NCBI GenBank assembly: GCA_000277445.1
Contig: AJWJ01000226.1
Coordinates: 1 to 36,201 of the forward strand
DNA length: 36,201 bases
Source of the DNA: Polysphondylium violaceum
Taxonomy: Eukaryota; Evosea; Eumycetozoa; Dictyosteliales; Dictyosteliaceae
Direction of reading: 5' to 3'
Position numbers and translations under genes: made by a program. Under the pieces are notes generated by a model. That model did not search any database. It saw nothing but the letters and a program-made list of their open reading frames with translations, and was not told where the DNA came from. Below, piece after piece: positions 21,730 through 34,044 of this stretch (position 1 is its first letter; the number at the start of each line of letters is the position of its first letter).

Positions 21730-21805
21730 ACAAATAAAAAGATATATATTAAAAACAAAAAAAGTTAATTAGTTATTTATTTATATTATTGATATCATGT
21801 ATTTA

Positions 21806-24800
21806 TTAATTAATAATTGAACGACCATAATAGTCTGCAATGGTTGAAAATCCATCTGGAGAAGTTTTCAAGAGTTTAAAGAATTGATCATGTTGACCAG
21901 CACTCTCACTTTGTGATTTTTTAATTTCAAGAATTCTCTTGTTATCTGGTGCACATACTGGACATTCTCTTTCATTATCTCCCAAACATCTTTGATGGAA
22001 TGAATGTTGACACAAAAAGTGAATCGATGGTAAATCCAATGGACTTTGACAAACAATACATTTGGTTTGTTGGAATGTTTTTGCACTAAATTGTAGTAAT
22101 TTAATAATTATTAAATTAATATATATATTCTTTTATAATTAATAAAATAACATACTTTGTTCTTAATTCGTTAATTTCATTTCTCATCTTTTCAGTTTCT
22201 TCGGCAAAATGTTTAATCAAAGAATAATCTTTATCAATTTGTTGAGTCTCTTGAGAAAGTCTTCTTGAGATATAATCTTTAATAACAGACAATGTTGTAT
22301 TTTTGTTTTGTGATAAAATTTGAATTACAAGTAAAGGTGGAATTAAATTTTCTTTGTCGATATCTAAATATTCAATTATTATTAATATTAATATTACATT
22401 AATAACAATAATAATAATAAATTATTATCAAATAGAAAATATCAACAATATAATAATGATAATAATAACTTACTTGTTAAAATTTCAACAATTTCATTTT
22501 GACAATCTTGTTTTGTAATAGAGAAATAAGAGAGTGCTCTTACCCAAAGATTTGGATCTTTGATACCATATTTTTTACAAGCTTTAATTAAACCTTCATA
22601 GTCGTTGTTTTCCATGTGATATTCAATGATTTCGTTGTAGAGTTCGAGTTTTTCATAGAGATACAATACACCCTTTTTCCAATTATGTACTTGTGCCAAA
22701 ATCAATGCGTGATCTTGATCAAATTTGGATTTGGGATTGATTAAAAATTCATAGGCCTTGTCTTTGCTCTTGGATTTCTCTTCATCGGTTTTGGGTATTG
22801 ATTTGTCTTCTCTGAGATAAAGCTCCAAGAGGGTGTTGTAGACCAAAGGTGCGTCGTTGTTTTGTTGCACCATGTACTCTAAAAACTTGACCAACCATTC
22901 TGGTTGAGACACAAAAATGTGGATAAACTCTTCGGGTGCGGCCTTGACCTTGTTTTTGGAGCCATTGTCGTTTTGAGAGAGTGTGAGGGCGTTGAGATCA
23001 AACACATTGGCGCTGGCGATGGGCTGGTAGTTGGTGCAAAGCTTCATCAACACCATGGTGGTCTCTTCGGGGAGTTCAGAGACGAGGATTTTACCATACT
23101 TTTTGAGATTCTTGTCGGCCTCCTCAAACTCGAGTGTTTGGATGTAATGGAGGGCCTTTCGGTACTCTTCGAGATCCTCCAAAAGGATCTTGAGGTACCA
23201 TTCGTGACGATTGTTTTTCGAGGCCAGGTAGAGGGCGTGCTCATAGTATGCGCCCTGACGACACACCTTGATGGCGGTCTCGACGTCAAATGTGCCTGAG
23301 TCAGTCTTGATAAAGTGGTCCAACTTTTTCACGTCCTTGAGTTTGGTGTAGCAGTTGAGTAAAAGGGTGGTGTGGTTGGCATTGGCCAAGTTCTTTTCGT
23401 GAAGTGCTTGGATGTATGATGTGAGATTGTGGATTCTTTGGGCGTCTAAAAACTTTCGAATGACATAAGAGGGCTCCAGCTTGCCAATGGTGCAGAGGTA
23501 CTGTGCAATGGCACCGTCATAGTCGCCCTTGGAGTAGAGATGGTCGCCATACTTTCTGTAAACGTCGGCAATCGATGTGTTGTCATAGTGTTGGCTTTTG
23601 GCCAAATCGATGGCCACCGAGTAAGAGTGCTTCTTAAAGAGTGTCTCGAGCTTGGTTTGTGTGTCCTTTTCTTCGAGCTGGTACACCTTGCCGTCGTTGG
23701 TAAAGAGGAAGATGCTACCCCATTCGCTGCAAATGTACGAGATGCTGTCAAACTTGTCTGTGAAACCAATGTACTTGTTTTTGAGATCATAGATGTTAAG
23801 CACGTTGGACTTGGTGCTGGGCTGGATGGGTGAGCCAAAGGATCCGCCTGCACTGGTGCCAATGGCGCCGGGAAAGAGCGAGTTTGTGTTTTGCTCGTAC
23901 CCAATCACTACCAAATACGATCTGAACCAAAGAATCTTTGTCTTGGTGCCAGGGAAACCAAAACATGGGCCACGACCCTCCACCGTATAGAAATAGATGG
24001 CGTCTGATCTGGCAATGATGGGGGAGCCATCGTCACTCATAATAAATGATCCAATGTCGCCACCCTCGTCGTCAATCACAGTCTCTTGATCCCTGTGTGC
24101 AGTGTGATAGGTGAGCACGCTGTTTGTAGTCACCACAAACAACACTGGGCCCTGATTGCTCGATCCCTTTGTTATAAATGACATGCCTGTGATTGGTGCC
24201 TCCCCTGGTGCCTTTATTGATTTCTGCTTTATTGTCTTGTCTCTGAAAATGTCGCCTCTAATAGCGATAATCTCTCCGTTTGCCAAACCAACCATAATCT
24301 GTGACAAATCCTCCAACAACGCTAAACATGTTACCTAGAGTGTAATAGTAATGCTATTATTAATATCTACATCATCATCAACGTATCTATCTCGTGCCCT
24401 GATCATACAGTTACAGATTTCTCGAGTTTGATTGCTCTCACACAAATGGGTATATCGTTTTTATCAGTCTTGTCGAGATTCCATATCTTGAGTATGGCCG
24501 CGCCCATTTCATCGTGACCAATGGTTGTGAGGAAATTTCTTTCTTTTAATTGATGAATCAGCGTCACTGACTGCTGATAGGCTTGAAACGATGATATTCT
24601 ATATTCTCTATCTACAAAATTTATAAAACCCTCACCATCACCAATCACCAATATACCACGACCACTAGTTGTGCATGTTATCGATAGTTTCTAAACACCA
24701 ATACTTGATTATTAATATATGATCGGTGTGTATGTATTTATCATCGACCATATTTACCTGTAGAGTAGTTATATTCTCATCCTTTTGTGTCTCTTTTACC

Positions 24801-24841
24801 AATTCCTTATCGAAAAAAGTAAAACGCTTCCAATTATTCAT
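21806..24841 (-). CDS. vps11: Vps11, HOPS/CORVET tethering subunit with RING finger
   Basis: Vps11 is a core subunit of the CORVET and HOPS complexes that tether endosomes and lysosomes or vacuoles before SNARE fusion. Five exons, 24758-24841, 24409-24690, 22474-24334, 22156-22363 and 21806-22085, code 904 residues, close to the 930-940 of other species. The N-terminus begins MNNWKRFTFFDKE and builds a beta-propeller (GRGILVIGDGEGFINFVDRE, then SVTVTCLALLEDLSQIMVGLANG across an intron). The middle is the clathrin-heavy-chain-like helical solenoid. A coiled segment (SQETQQIDKDYSLIKHFAEE) precedes a C3H2C3 RING: C821, C824, C837, H839, H842, C845, C853, C856, all present. On the coding strand a TATAAA (24955-24950) and a 23-T run (24897-24875) precede the ATG. 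One donor is the less common GTATGA (24408). Confidence 0.96.
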
Positions 24842-25150
24842 TATTATTATATCTATACAAATACACAAATAATTAAAAAAAAAAAAAAAAAAAAAAATAC
24901 TTTTAGTTTTTGACTCGTGAAAAAATCATTTTAGTTTTCTTTGGAGGTGTTTATATATTGCCAAACTAATACACGATAAGAAGTAAATAACCGAGCTTAG
25001 ATTTTGAGTTCTTAGTCATTTGGATGATATTATACCTTTTTTCTTTTTTTTTCTTTTAAAGAAACAAACAAAGAATTTGCAAAAGGAGAAAGAAAATGAG
25101 AAGAATGAGGTATTTCGTTTAAATCGTGTATAGCTTTGATTTGTTGTAAT

Positions 25151-25173
25151 AACAGTTTTGTAACAAAACTGTT
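25151..25173. repeat. 23-nt perfect palindrome
   Basis: The arm AACAGTTTTGT at 25151-25161 is repeated in inverse at 25163-25173 around a single A. It abuts the larger hairpin that starts at 25174. Confidence 0.8.
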
Positions 25174-25262
25174 CTTAAATATTACTCGACTTTCGTCATT
25201 TTTTTGTAAATATACAACAGTTGTATTTACAAAAAAATGACGAAAGTCGGGTTATATTTAAG
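25174..25262. repeat. 89-nt near-perfect inverted repeat (hairpin)
   Basis: A 25-bp perfect arm at 25187-25211 is matched in inverse at 25225-25249. The pairing extends outward to 25174 and 25262 with two mismatches, and inward through ACAAC/GTTGT leaving almost no loop apart from a two-base bulge. Transcribed, it would fold into one long stem. Confidence 0.85.
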
Positions 25263-26592
25263 TAGAGTGAACTAGAGCAACTGATCAATAAAAGACAATT
25301 GATGAATGGATTGCTGACTTTGGAATAGAACGGATAAGCTATAGGTATACCTATCTTCTGATTTAGAATCAAAATGACTTTTTTGTATTTTTTTTGGTAC
25401 CCATTTCAACAATGCATAGTTCACCAGGTCACACCCACACAAACACACAATCAACACAAATGCATTATATTATTGTTTGTCATGCGATTAAGAAATGGAG
25501 TTGAGCGGTATAATAAAAAAAATAAACGCAGACTTTAATTTTATGTAATAGATATAGTTCTACACCACTCAATCTATGCTACTGTACTCTTTTAGTTTAT
25601 TTTTTAATTATAGATTTCATTTTATTTATAAAAGAAAATGGATACTTTTAGTATCAAGAGTGAAAATGAGCTGGCAACACTATAATCATTGATAAACACA
25701 TTTCCTCTCTCACAATAGATGGTGAATGTGAGGGGTGCCTAACAATATTTAATTTATTTTATTTTTCACAGAATATTAACACGCAAGGCGTCATATGAGA
25801 GACATTTTTGGAAACTTTTCATCAAAAAAAAAAAATTTTGAAAATGGCGATCTTTTTTAGTTTTTAGACCTGTAGGAAAAAACATGCATGCATCCATTGA
25901 TTCATCAATGTTCGCCACCACGACCACACATTTATTTATTTAAATACTAAATTAAATTTAAACAACATTGTTTTTGTTTAATTTATTTTCTCATTTCATA
26001 ATTTTTACCAAAAGAAAAAAAAAAAACTAATAATTATTATTTACTACTCTTCACACATAAATAGATAATTTATATTTATATATATTATATTTTTAAATAA
26101 AATACATACAAACATTTATTTATTGATTTATTTAAATTTACCTGTATGGTATGTATCCTGTGACAGAGGTAATGATAGTATATTATTTCCCACAATGATG
26201 ATGAATCGCATTACTGTGCGTGCACATTGTATTTGTTCCAGATCTTTGCCTTGATTTTTCAAAACGACTCTAGAGATCGAAGCCCTCAAAAGTTATCTTT
26301 TAGGCAGCCCTTCTTTTGTAGTGGTAGTTTTAGTTTTTTTTTTTTTTTTTTTTTTAATTTTTTTTAATTTTTTTTTAATTTTTTTAATTTTTCTCACAAA
26401 CAACGTAATAATTTGTATTTGCCTCAAGAAGATTCTATTGTATATTGCACACACATACACATAAATACTTACACCACAACCCACCCAAACAATTATCACT
26501 AAGACGAAGGACTCTTTGTGAAAACGCACACGCACACCTTTAGGCCTTGACACCAGGGTGGTCTTATTCCTCTTGGTTTTTTCTCACAAACA

Positions 26593-26628
26593 CACCCGCT
26601 CACTCACCCGCTCACTCACCCGCTCACA
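26593..26628. repeat. Three tandem copies of CACCCGCTCACT
   Basis: Units at 26593-26604, 26605-26616 and 26617-26628; only the last base of the third differs (A). CAC-rich and GC-rich in an AT-rich spacer, about 240-270 bp upstream of the CLU-LRR start. A cluster of factor-binding sites (G-box-like) is a reasonable guess. Confidence 0.75.
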
Positions 26629-26864
26629 CACCGATACGCGACACACAAGCGCACATTCTTACCATTTTTAATTTCATAGTTTTAGTCAGTTGATAACGGT
26701 TGTGTTTGAATCACCCTCACACACTCATACAATACACGCGTAGTAATAATAATAACAATAATAACAATAGTAATAGAAATAGTAATATTAGCATAGTATA
26801 GGAGTAAACAAGAGTAGAAAAGAAATTAATACAAATATATCACTAAAAGATAGAGTATTAAAGA

Positions 26865-29800
26865 ATGGATATAAACAATAACAACAACAACAACAATAAT
26901 AGTACTACTAGGAATAGTAGTAGTAGTAGTAATAGTACAGATAAAATCATTTCTACGACACCGCCGTCTGTTATTGCAGCAGCAGCAAATTTTAATATAG
27001 AGAATTTGGGCACAGGCGGCAGTGCACCCAAGTTTAATTTTGAAACTATAAAGAACTTGGATATTAACCAGCTGGGCGAAAGGATTAATAACTTTAAAAT
27101 AGTCGATAATTCAATTACACCAACCTCACCTATTTTAGTTAAAGAATCAAGTAATAGTAGTATAAAGAGTACAAACAGTAATAATAATATCGGTAGTAGT
27201 ATTGGTAATAGTAATAGTAATATGAACAGTAGTCTGAATAGCGAGAATAGCACGGGTGAAGACTCGCCCAATGGTCGCTCAAGAAGATTTTCTATGTATG
27301 TCTATCAACATCCTACAGACGAACAAAAGAAACATATATCTGAATTGTATGGATACAAGGAGCACAACGATCATGGCTACAGATATTCACACGACTCTAC
27401 ATTGGAGCACGAAGAATCGTCGTCGTCTGATTCCTACTCGACACCAAAATCATATTATATAAGCAAATCAACAAAAACAGTGACAGGCACATCGCCTAGA
27501 ATACCAACACCAACACCGTCAGCAACACCATCAACGGCATTGGCCACTACCACAACAACAACAACATCGTCAAGTACAACTATATCACCAACCAATTTCT
27601 CACCTACAGTGTCGTCGACTACAACCACACCCATTTTAACAACCAAAGAAACAAATACATCAGTGGTAGCAGATCACAGTAACAGTAGCAGTAATAATAG
27701 TAATAGTAGTAATATAGATCCATATTCTTCACCTCCATCACCTCCATTACAGTATCCTCAACCATCTTACCCACAAACTATATTACCAAAGAATAACGAT
27801 GTTAAACTAATATCGCCACCAGATATATCACAAATCCCCCAATCCTACTTCTCGGCCAACATCAACTATAGAGCCAGCGGTAGTTATAATTTTGCAAATG
27901 CAGCAAACAATTACAAGAAGTCCAACAATGGACAATACATGGACGACGAGTATGACGAGAGTAAATCAATATTGCAACCAGTCCAACCACCACTCTCGAC
28001 CGCCAAGGACTGGAACGCAGAGTTTCAAAACTATGTCTACAACGACAAGATTGAAGGATACCGCGAGCTCAGTAAATTGGCACACGATTTTGTATACACG
28101 GCCAAGATTTACGGTAAGGTGATCATATCAGAACTCACACTTCCACTTCATCTCAAAACCATCAAGCCCATCAACATTGGTGGCGTTGCTGGTGGTCACA
28201 AGTATATTGCGTTGGGCATCCTCTTTAAACTGGCATTGGACACACAGGGATTGTATGTGGGCGATCAAAATGCAATGAAAGCCGCAGGCCATGAACTCAA
28301 GGGTTTGATGAGCTACTATAATTGCAGAGTCGATGGTTTGCATCATCCCTTGATGGCATTGATCGATTACAGAGGCTATAGACTTGTCGCCATGTCTTTG
28401 TTGCCAATCAATTCAGACACCATTGTCTATGGTAGCAGTGATGGTGGTATTTCAGTTCACAACACCAACCTTGAATTCAACCAAAAGATGAAAGAGTCTG
28501 CCAAGATCTTAAACTTGAAAGGACATCTTGTTGGCAAAGAGAATCCCAAACTATTGCATTCATGTGGTGATATTGAAGGCCACATTGGCAGCGATGGTAA
28601 CTTTTATCTACTAGACTTTGCCCGTGTCTTCCCGCCCCAAATGAAATTATTTGACAACTCTCCTCCATCACATCTTTATGAGTTAATCAGACCCGAATTG
28701 GTGAAATCAAATGATAGACCCTTATCATCAGATTCCCTCACTGGTTGGGGTAAGTTTGATGTAAATGCCGTTGAACACAATTGTATGTATATAGTGTTAT
28801 GGTTATAGATAAAAGAAAAAGTATTAACAATATTCAAATACTACTCCTATAGATGAAGTAAAAGAAGCATCATTTAGATTATTTTTAAAGGTTATTCCAG
28901 ATTTAGCAAATAGATTAACAATTTTAGATTCATCAGAGAAAAGAGAAATACATCTAACTCAAGAACTCCATAGAGTTGGTATTAATTGTAGACATTTTGG
29001 ATTACTAAGAAGAAAAGTTCAATGTAAATCAATGAGAAAAGCAATTTTAGATGAAATTATGGCAAGAACAATGAAGTCTGAAATCATGGCTTTATTTAGA
29101 AGTAAAATGAAAACTGCCGACACTCCCTCTGAAGAACCATTTAAAGAGGTGGTCGTATCTTATTTAAATAGTATTTTTAAATATGAAGAAAACAAAGATC
29201 ATCGTAAAGTTTGGCCAAGATCTTTAAAGTATGTATATCTTTAGTTTTAGATATATATCGATAGATTTAGATTTATATTAACAAAAACCTTTATTTTATA
29301 TAAATATAGAAAATCAATAATGAAAAAGTTCTATGGTACATTTCAAATTAATGACTCAAACACAAAGCCAACATTGTTTGAACAAATCAAAGGACAAAAG
29401 TTTGATGAAGAGGCCATTAAAAGATATATTAGAGGATCTTCGTTTTTGGATGAGGAAGAGTTTTTTGTAGATAGTGTAGATATTCAAAATATAATGAAAA
29501 GATTTAATCAACTAACTGGTGTTGGTTTAACCACCAGAGCTCTCAGAGAGATCACCAAACACGATGGCGTTAGACTAGTGCAGTCTGACGTCAAGAGAAT
29601 GAAGGCTCGTGTAAAGGCTCACCATTTGGTTGAATTTGCCGAAGGCATGGTGTTGTGGGACGAAGCCAAAAAAGAAAAGTCGAGAGAAAAGATTGAAGGA
29701 CCATTTTGTCCCTGCCCCATGGACATTGGCACCAACGGAAACACTGCCGACAGAATCACTGATCGTCTCTTTGATTTGGCCGACGAGCATTTCCGTAGCG

Positions 29801-32481
29801 CGTTGGCTGTGTCGCCTCACAGTGCTGAGGTTTCAGGCAATTGGGCCATGATGTTGATGGAGAGAGCCAGAATGGTGAGAGAGTGCGTACCCTCCGAAGC
29901 CGACAACTATTACAACGCCGCCGAAGAAAAGGTGAGAGCCAACCTCGTCGATGGTGGCACACCGAGAATCACCCTCGAAAACGTTTTGATGGAGTATTCA
30001 GAGTTTCTCTGTATTTGGGGCACTCAGCAAGACCTCGAGCTCGACATGAACGAAGCCAACGGTCTGAGAAGCAGGGTGTTTGCCAGGGCCAGCAAAAAGG
30101 CCATCGAGTCAATCCAAATGAATCCATCAAAATTCTCTTTGCTCCTCCAGAAATCCAAGGTCATTGAAAAGCTCTTTGCCGAGGCCACCCATTTCAAGCA
30201 GACGGCCGCTATCTATGCTGCCGTGTCGACCATTTGTAATATATTATTAGAGTCCTATGTAAAGATTCCACCCATGTACTATCGTGAAATTGCAGAGATT
30301 ATCATCTCCAACATCACACCGCTAGAGTTGATGAAAAAGGATGAAACCCATCCCGTCACGTGCCAACCCGGTGGCAATGGTGACTATTATCCCAAGTTTC
30401 CCAACCTTTTGGATATGCCCGTCAACAACTTTATCTCGTTGAGTAAGGATGAAAAGGAAATCCAACAACTTCTCGAAGAGGATCCCTACTCGATCATAAA
30501 GGCCGAGATTGGATGTCTCTATCTCCGTTACGGTTACGCATCGCACATGTTTGGTATTATGTGCAGCAAGAGACCTCATACCAAGATGGCTAGCATCAAG
30601 CTGATCAGCAAAGCCGGTGCCATGCTGCAAAGGGCCATCGACATAGACCCCGCCAACAAGGACTTGATCGTTGATCATCTCAAAAAACTCACCTCCTCCA
30701 GCCAGTTTGTCGAATTCTATCAATCTGCCATCTCTTGTCCCTCAGTCATGGACTTTGCCAAAGACCGTCTCTCGAGAATCGCACACATGTCTCTCAAAGA
30801 CTGTCCCCATCTCCCCGTCGAGTTTATTGAGAGTGTCATAGAGTTGTCGCCTAAGGTCAAAATGCTGGTGTTGGACGGCTGCAAACAAATCACAAACTCT
30901 ACCATTGACTTGATCCTCAAGAAACTTCCCTTCCTTGAGACACTCAGTTTGGCCAATTGTGACAGCGTCACCACCATCATCTCTATTCCAGTGCTCAAAG
31001 AGTATTTGATGGAGAAGGAAAAGATCGCCCAAGAAAAGGCCCACCACGACAAACCCGACCGTTGCCAGCTCCTCGAGAGGGTTTCCAACAGAAACAGTGT
31101 GTCTTTGCCCATTGTCAGCTCACTTAATGGTATTTTGGCCAGCACATCGCCCGTGTTCTCCTCGACTGGTTCGCTAGACTCGTTGTTGAAGCCATTTACT
31201 TTTCTTCAGACTTTGAATCTCAACGACTGCACAGGTGTCAGCGATGACAAGCTATTGAATATCTCTCAAATGCAATTGCCATTGGTCAACATCTACCTCA
31301 AACGTTGCAACATCTCTGATGTGTCAGTGACACATTTGGTCTCCAACTCACCCAAACTCTGTACTCTAGAGTTGTCAGACACAAAGATCACCGACGCCAC
31401 CATCAATGCCATAACCAACAGCAGACTCCCCATCAAAGAGTTGCTATTGGACAGATGCAAAAACATCACCTTCAACTCTATGGAAAAGCTCTTTCGTACC
31501 ATTCATGAGATTCGTTTGATCAGTTTGGCCGATTGTCCCTTTGCCATCAACGACTCTACTCTCAAGACCATTGGCAAGCATTGTCACGAGATCCACTACA
31601 TCACACTGACCCGAAACACCACCATCACCGACAGCGGTCTCACCAGCATGTTGAAACACTGCAACAACATCACCGAGCTCAATATCAGCCAATGCACCAA
31701 TATCACCGACACCTCTATCAACCAAATTGCCCACTCTTGTCAAAAGATTCGTGAGCTTAGAATGGTAGGTCTCAACAATGTCACCTCGCTCAAATCCATC
31801 AGTGAAAACTGCTCCGAGTTGGTGTTGCTTGATATCTCTGAATGCCACAAAATATCGTCTGATCTCGGCACCCTCGCCAAAGGCTGCTCCAAACTTGCCC
31901 ACTTTAAATTACGAAGATGCTTTGGATTCCAAGACGCCTCCTTGTTTTCTGCCGAGGGCGATTTGCATCCCATGAATCGTCTCACCGTGTTGGATTGGTC
32001 TCATGGAAACATAGAGTTTAACGCCATCTATTCCATCAGTCGTGCCTGCAAGAATCTCACCAGTTTGGATATAAGCAACTGCAAGAGTCTAAACGACAGT
32101 GCCATCGAACGTATCGCCACTTCATTGACCAATCTTAAAAAACTAAAACTTGACGGTATTGTCAGTATCACCGACGACGGTATTAAAGCCCTAAGCGATG
32201 GTTCTGTCTACACCAACATCGAGGTCTTGTCCTTGGTTGGCTGCAGAAAGATTAGTGATGTGTCTGCCCACCATATCATCCGATTCCAAAATCTAAGAAA
32301 AATCTCGATCGGTGGCTCTCTGATGACAACCAAAGGTGCTGACTTAATTGCTTCAAACTCTTTTGAATTGGTTAAAATACATGTTAGAAATTGTTTAAAT
32401 ATTAATCCAACGAGTCTCCAAGAAAAGTTCCCTCATATAATGATTGATACCACTCAAAAAGATTATAATGTTTTCTGTTAA
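26865..32481 (+). CDS. CLU-domain protein with C-terminal leucine-rich repeats
   Basis: Three exons, 26865-28782, 28853-29228 and 29310-32481, code about 1821 residues; the junctions are phase 1 (GTATGT...CTATAG) and phase 2 (GTATGT...AATATAG). Residues 1-370 are Asn/Ser/Thr/Pro low complexity. A CLU (clustered-mitochondria) domain runs from about 380 (KDWNAEFQNY) through TGWGKFDVNAVEHN, KEASFRLFLKVIPDLANRL and LHRVGINCRHFGLLRRKV to about 765. CLU proteins in other eukaryotes bind RNA or ribosomes and affect mitochondrial distribution. A helical middle part (about 800-1200) has TPR-like segments such as ADEHFRSALAVSPHSAEVSG. From about 1260 to 1800 come cysteine-type LRRs of the AMN1/FBXL kind (KMLVLDGCKQITNSTIDLIL, TELNISQCTNITDTSINQIA). 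This differs from the classical cluA protein, which lacks LRRs. The exact role is unknown. A GTAAGT at 28750 is in coding sequence and not used in this model. Confidence 0.92.
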
Positions 32482-34044
32482 AAAAAACAAACAAATATCC
32501 ACCCGCTCTACTAAACAAACACACAATATACATTTAATCATAATAAAAAAAAATATTCCTATATATTTAATTATATATATTTATATTTATATTACCATTA
32601 CAATCAATACTATTATCAATGCTTTCTATTTTAGAGTTTAAGGTATAAGGTTAGAGAATAAAAAGTAAAATAAATTCATTTATGAGCAATTTAAAAAAAA
32701 AGAAAAAAAAGGAGTGAAGACCCTAATTGATTTAATCATATGAAATTTATCCATAATTCCTATTTTTAAATATCTCAAAAATGGGAGGAATATAAGGTTT
32801 TGTGACATTTTTTTTATTTTTTTTTTTTTTGTTTTATTAATGTGAATAATAGGAAGATCATCTCAATTTTGAGAAATGGACTAGAGAGATATGATATTTA
32901 AATCAGTCAGTCTTTTAAAATTTTAAAAAATAGAGAAATACAACATGTGTGGCCTGGTCGCAAGGTCATTTGTTGATTTCCTAAAAGTTTAATTTATTTG
33001 GATAAAGATGTAGATTTGAAACGTTTATCTGAGAAACATAATTCTTTCCTCCATTCTATTGTCTCTTTCTTTGATATCATATGTTTCTCATACTAAGCTT
33101 TTTTTAAAATTTTTTTTAAATGTTGGTGATGATCCACGACCCAAGTGTGATTTTTTGAAAAAAAAAACTATTTATTTTGAATTTTTTTGATATTTTTTTT
33201 TTCAATGTTTTAGAATAGATCAAAAAAACGACAGTTTTATCATCCACAGTAAATTTATTGCGTGTAATAAAATACAAATGAATCAATCTTTGAATAGAAT
33301 TTCTGTTATTTCAGAACATCTTAACGGTAGGTTTAAATTTATTTTATAGTATCTCAATACAGCTCAATGAGCCCACAACCACCCCACCATACACATCTAA
33401 GTATATGCATGTAAAATTATTTTAAAATTGACAATAGCCCATCCATGGTGCCTACTCATAAATAATATAATGCACACACCCATTTAAAGATAAAAAAACA
33501 AAAAAGAGATATTAGGAGGTGGGGGTGATATGTTTGTTCCATCGTTTTTTTTATATATATAAAAAAATCCCACACTACCCACTCTTTTTTTTTTCCATTC
33601 ATTCGACGATAAATTACACCAACAATATAATTTATTATCATCATCAACAACAATAACAACAATAACAACAGGCTCATCTCTTATGAAAGTTTTGTTTATT
33701 CAGTTTATAGAGTCTAAAGAATATATGTTGGTGTGTATTGTATTTATGTAGAGGTTGTGTCTAGTGTAGTGTAATTGAAATAACAATGTGTATAATCGTG
33801 TGTGTTTGTGTGAGATAGTGTGTGGGTGTTATCTATTAGAGTAAAGGTAATGTGTAGGAGGGCGTGGTTAATTTCCCAAAACTATAAATACCATAAGGGA
33901 TGGATTCCTTTCTTTTTTTTTTTTTTCCCTTTCTCTTTTAGTGCTTTTTTACAATACAACAACAACAATAGTAAAAATATAATATTAACAAAATAGGAAT
34001 CAATAATATAATAATACAATAATAATAATATAATAGGTATCGCT
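32482..34044. other. Intergenic region between CLU-LRR and FPP synthase genes
   Basis: About 1.5 kb without a convincing gene. It has poly-A/T runs, an AT-only stretch at about 32545-32600, and GT-rich DNA at 33730-33850 upstream of the FPP synthase promoter. The 73-codon minus frame at 33456 starts with a Leu run and looks random. Confidence 0.55.
33883..33926 (+). promoter_or_regulatory. Core promoter of FPP synthase: TATA box plus oligo-T
   Basis: TATAAATA at 33883-33890 is followed about 22 bp later by 14 T (33913-33926), the classical dictyostelid core promoter arrangement. The ATG follows at 34045, leaving a leader of about 110 nt rich in AAC/AAT triplets. Confidence 0.75.

Larger units (their letters stand above)
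24842..26864. other. 2-kb divergent intergenic region between vps11 and the CLU-LRR gene
   Basis: The longest gene-free stretch. It holds the vps11 promoter (minus-strand TATAAA at 24950-24955, A run 24875-24897), a palindrome and strong hairpin at 25151-25262, AT-rich filler to about 26150, a long T-rich tract at 26335-26392, CA-rich DNA at 26450-26540, and a threefold 12-bp repeat at 26593-26628. The 86-codon minus frame at 26293 is read through low-complexity poly-Lys and is not believable as a gene. Confidence 0.6.

Noticed and set aside
26293-26553. 86-codon minus-strand frame with Lys runs
   Set aside because: Its lysine-rich half is simply the reverse of a long T tract; no intron signals or conserved residues.
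28750-28755. GTAAGT inside the CLU-LRR coding sequence as a splice donor
   Set aside because: Reading through it encodes the conserved TGWGKFDVNAVEHN of the CLU domain; the GTATGT at 28783 keeps both the domain and the phase.
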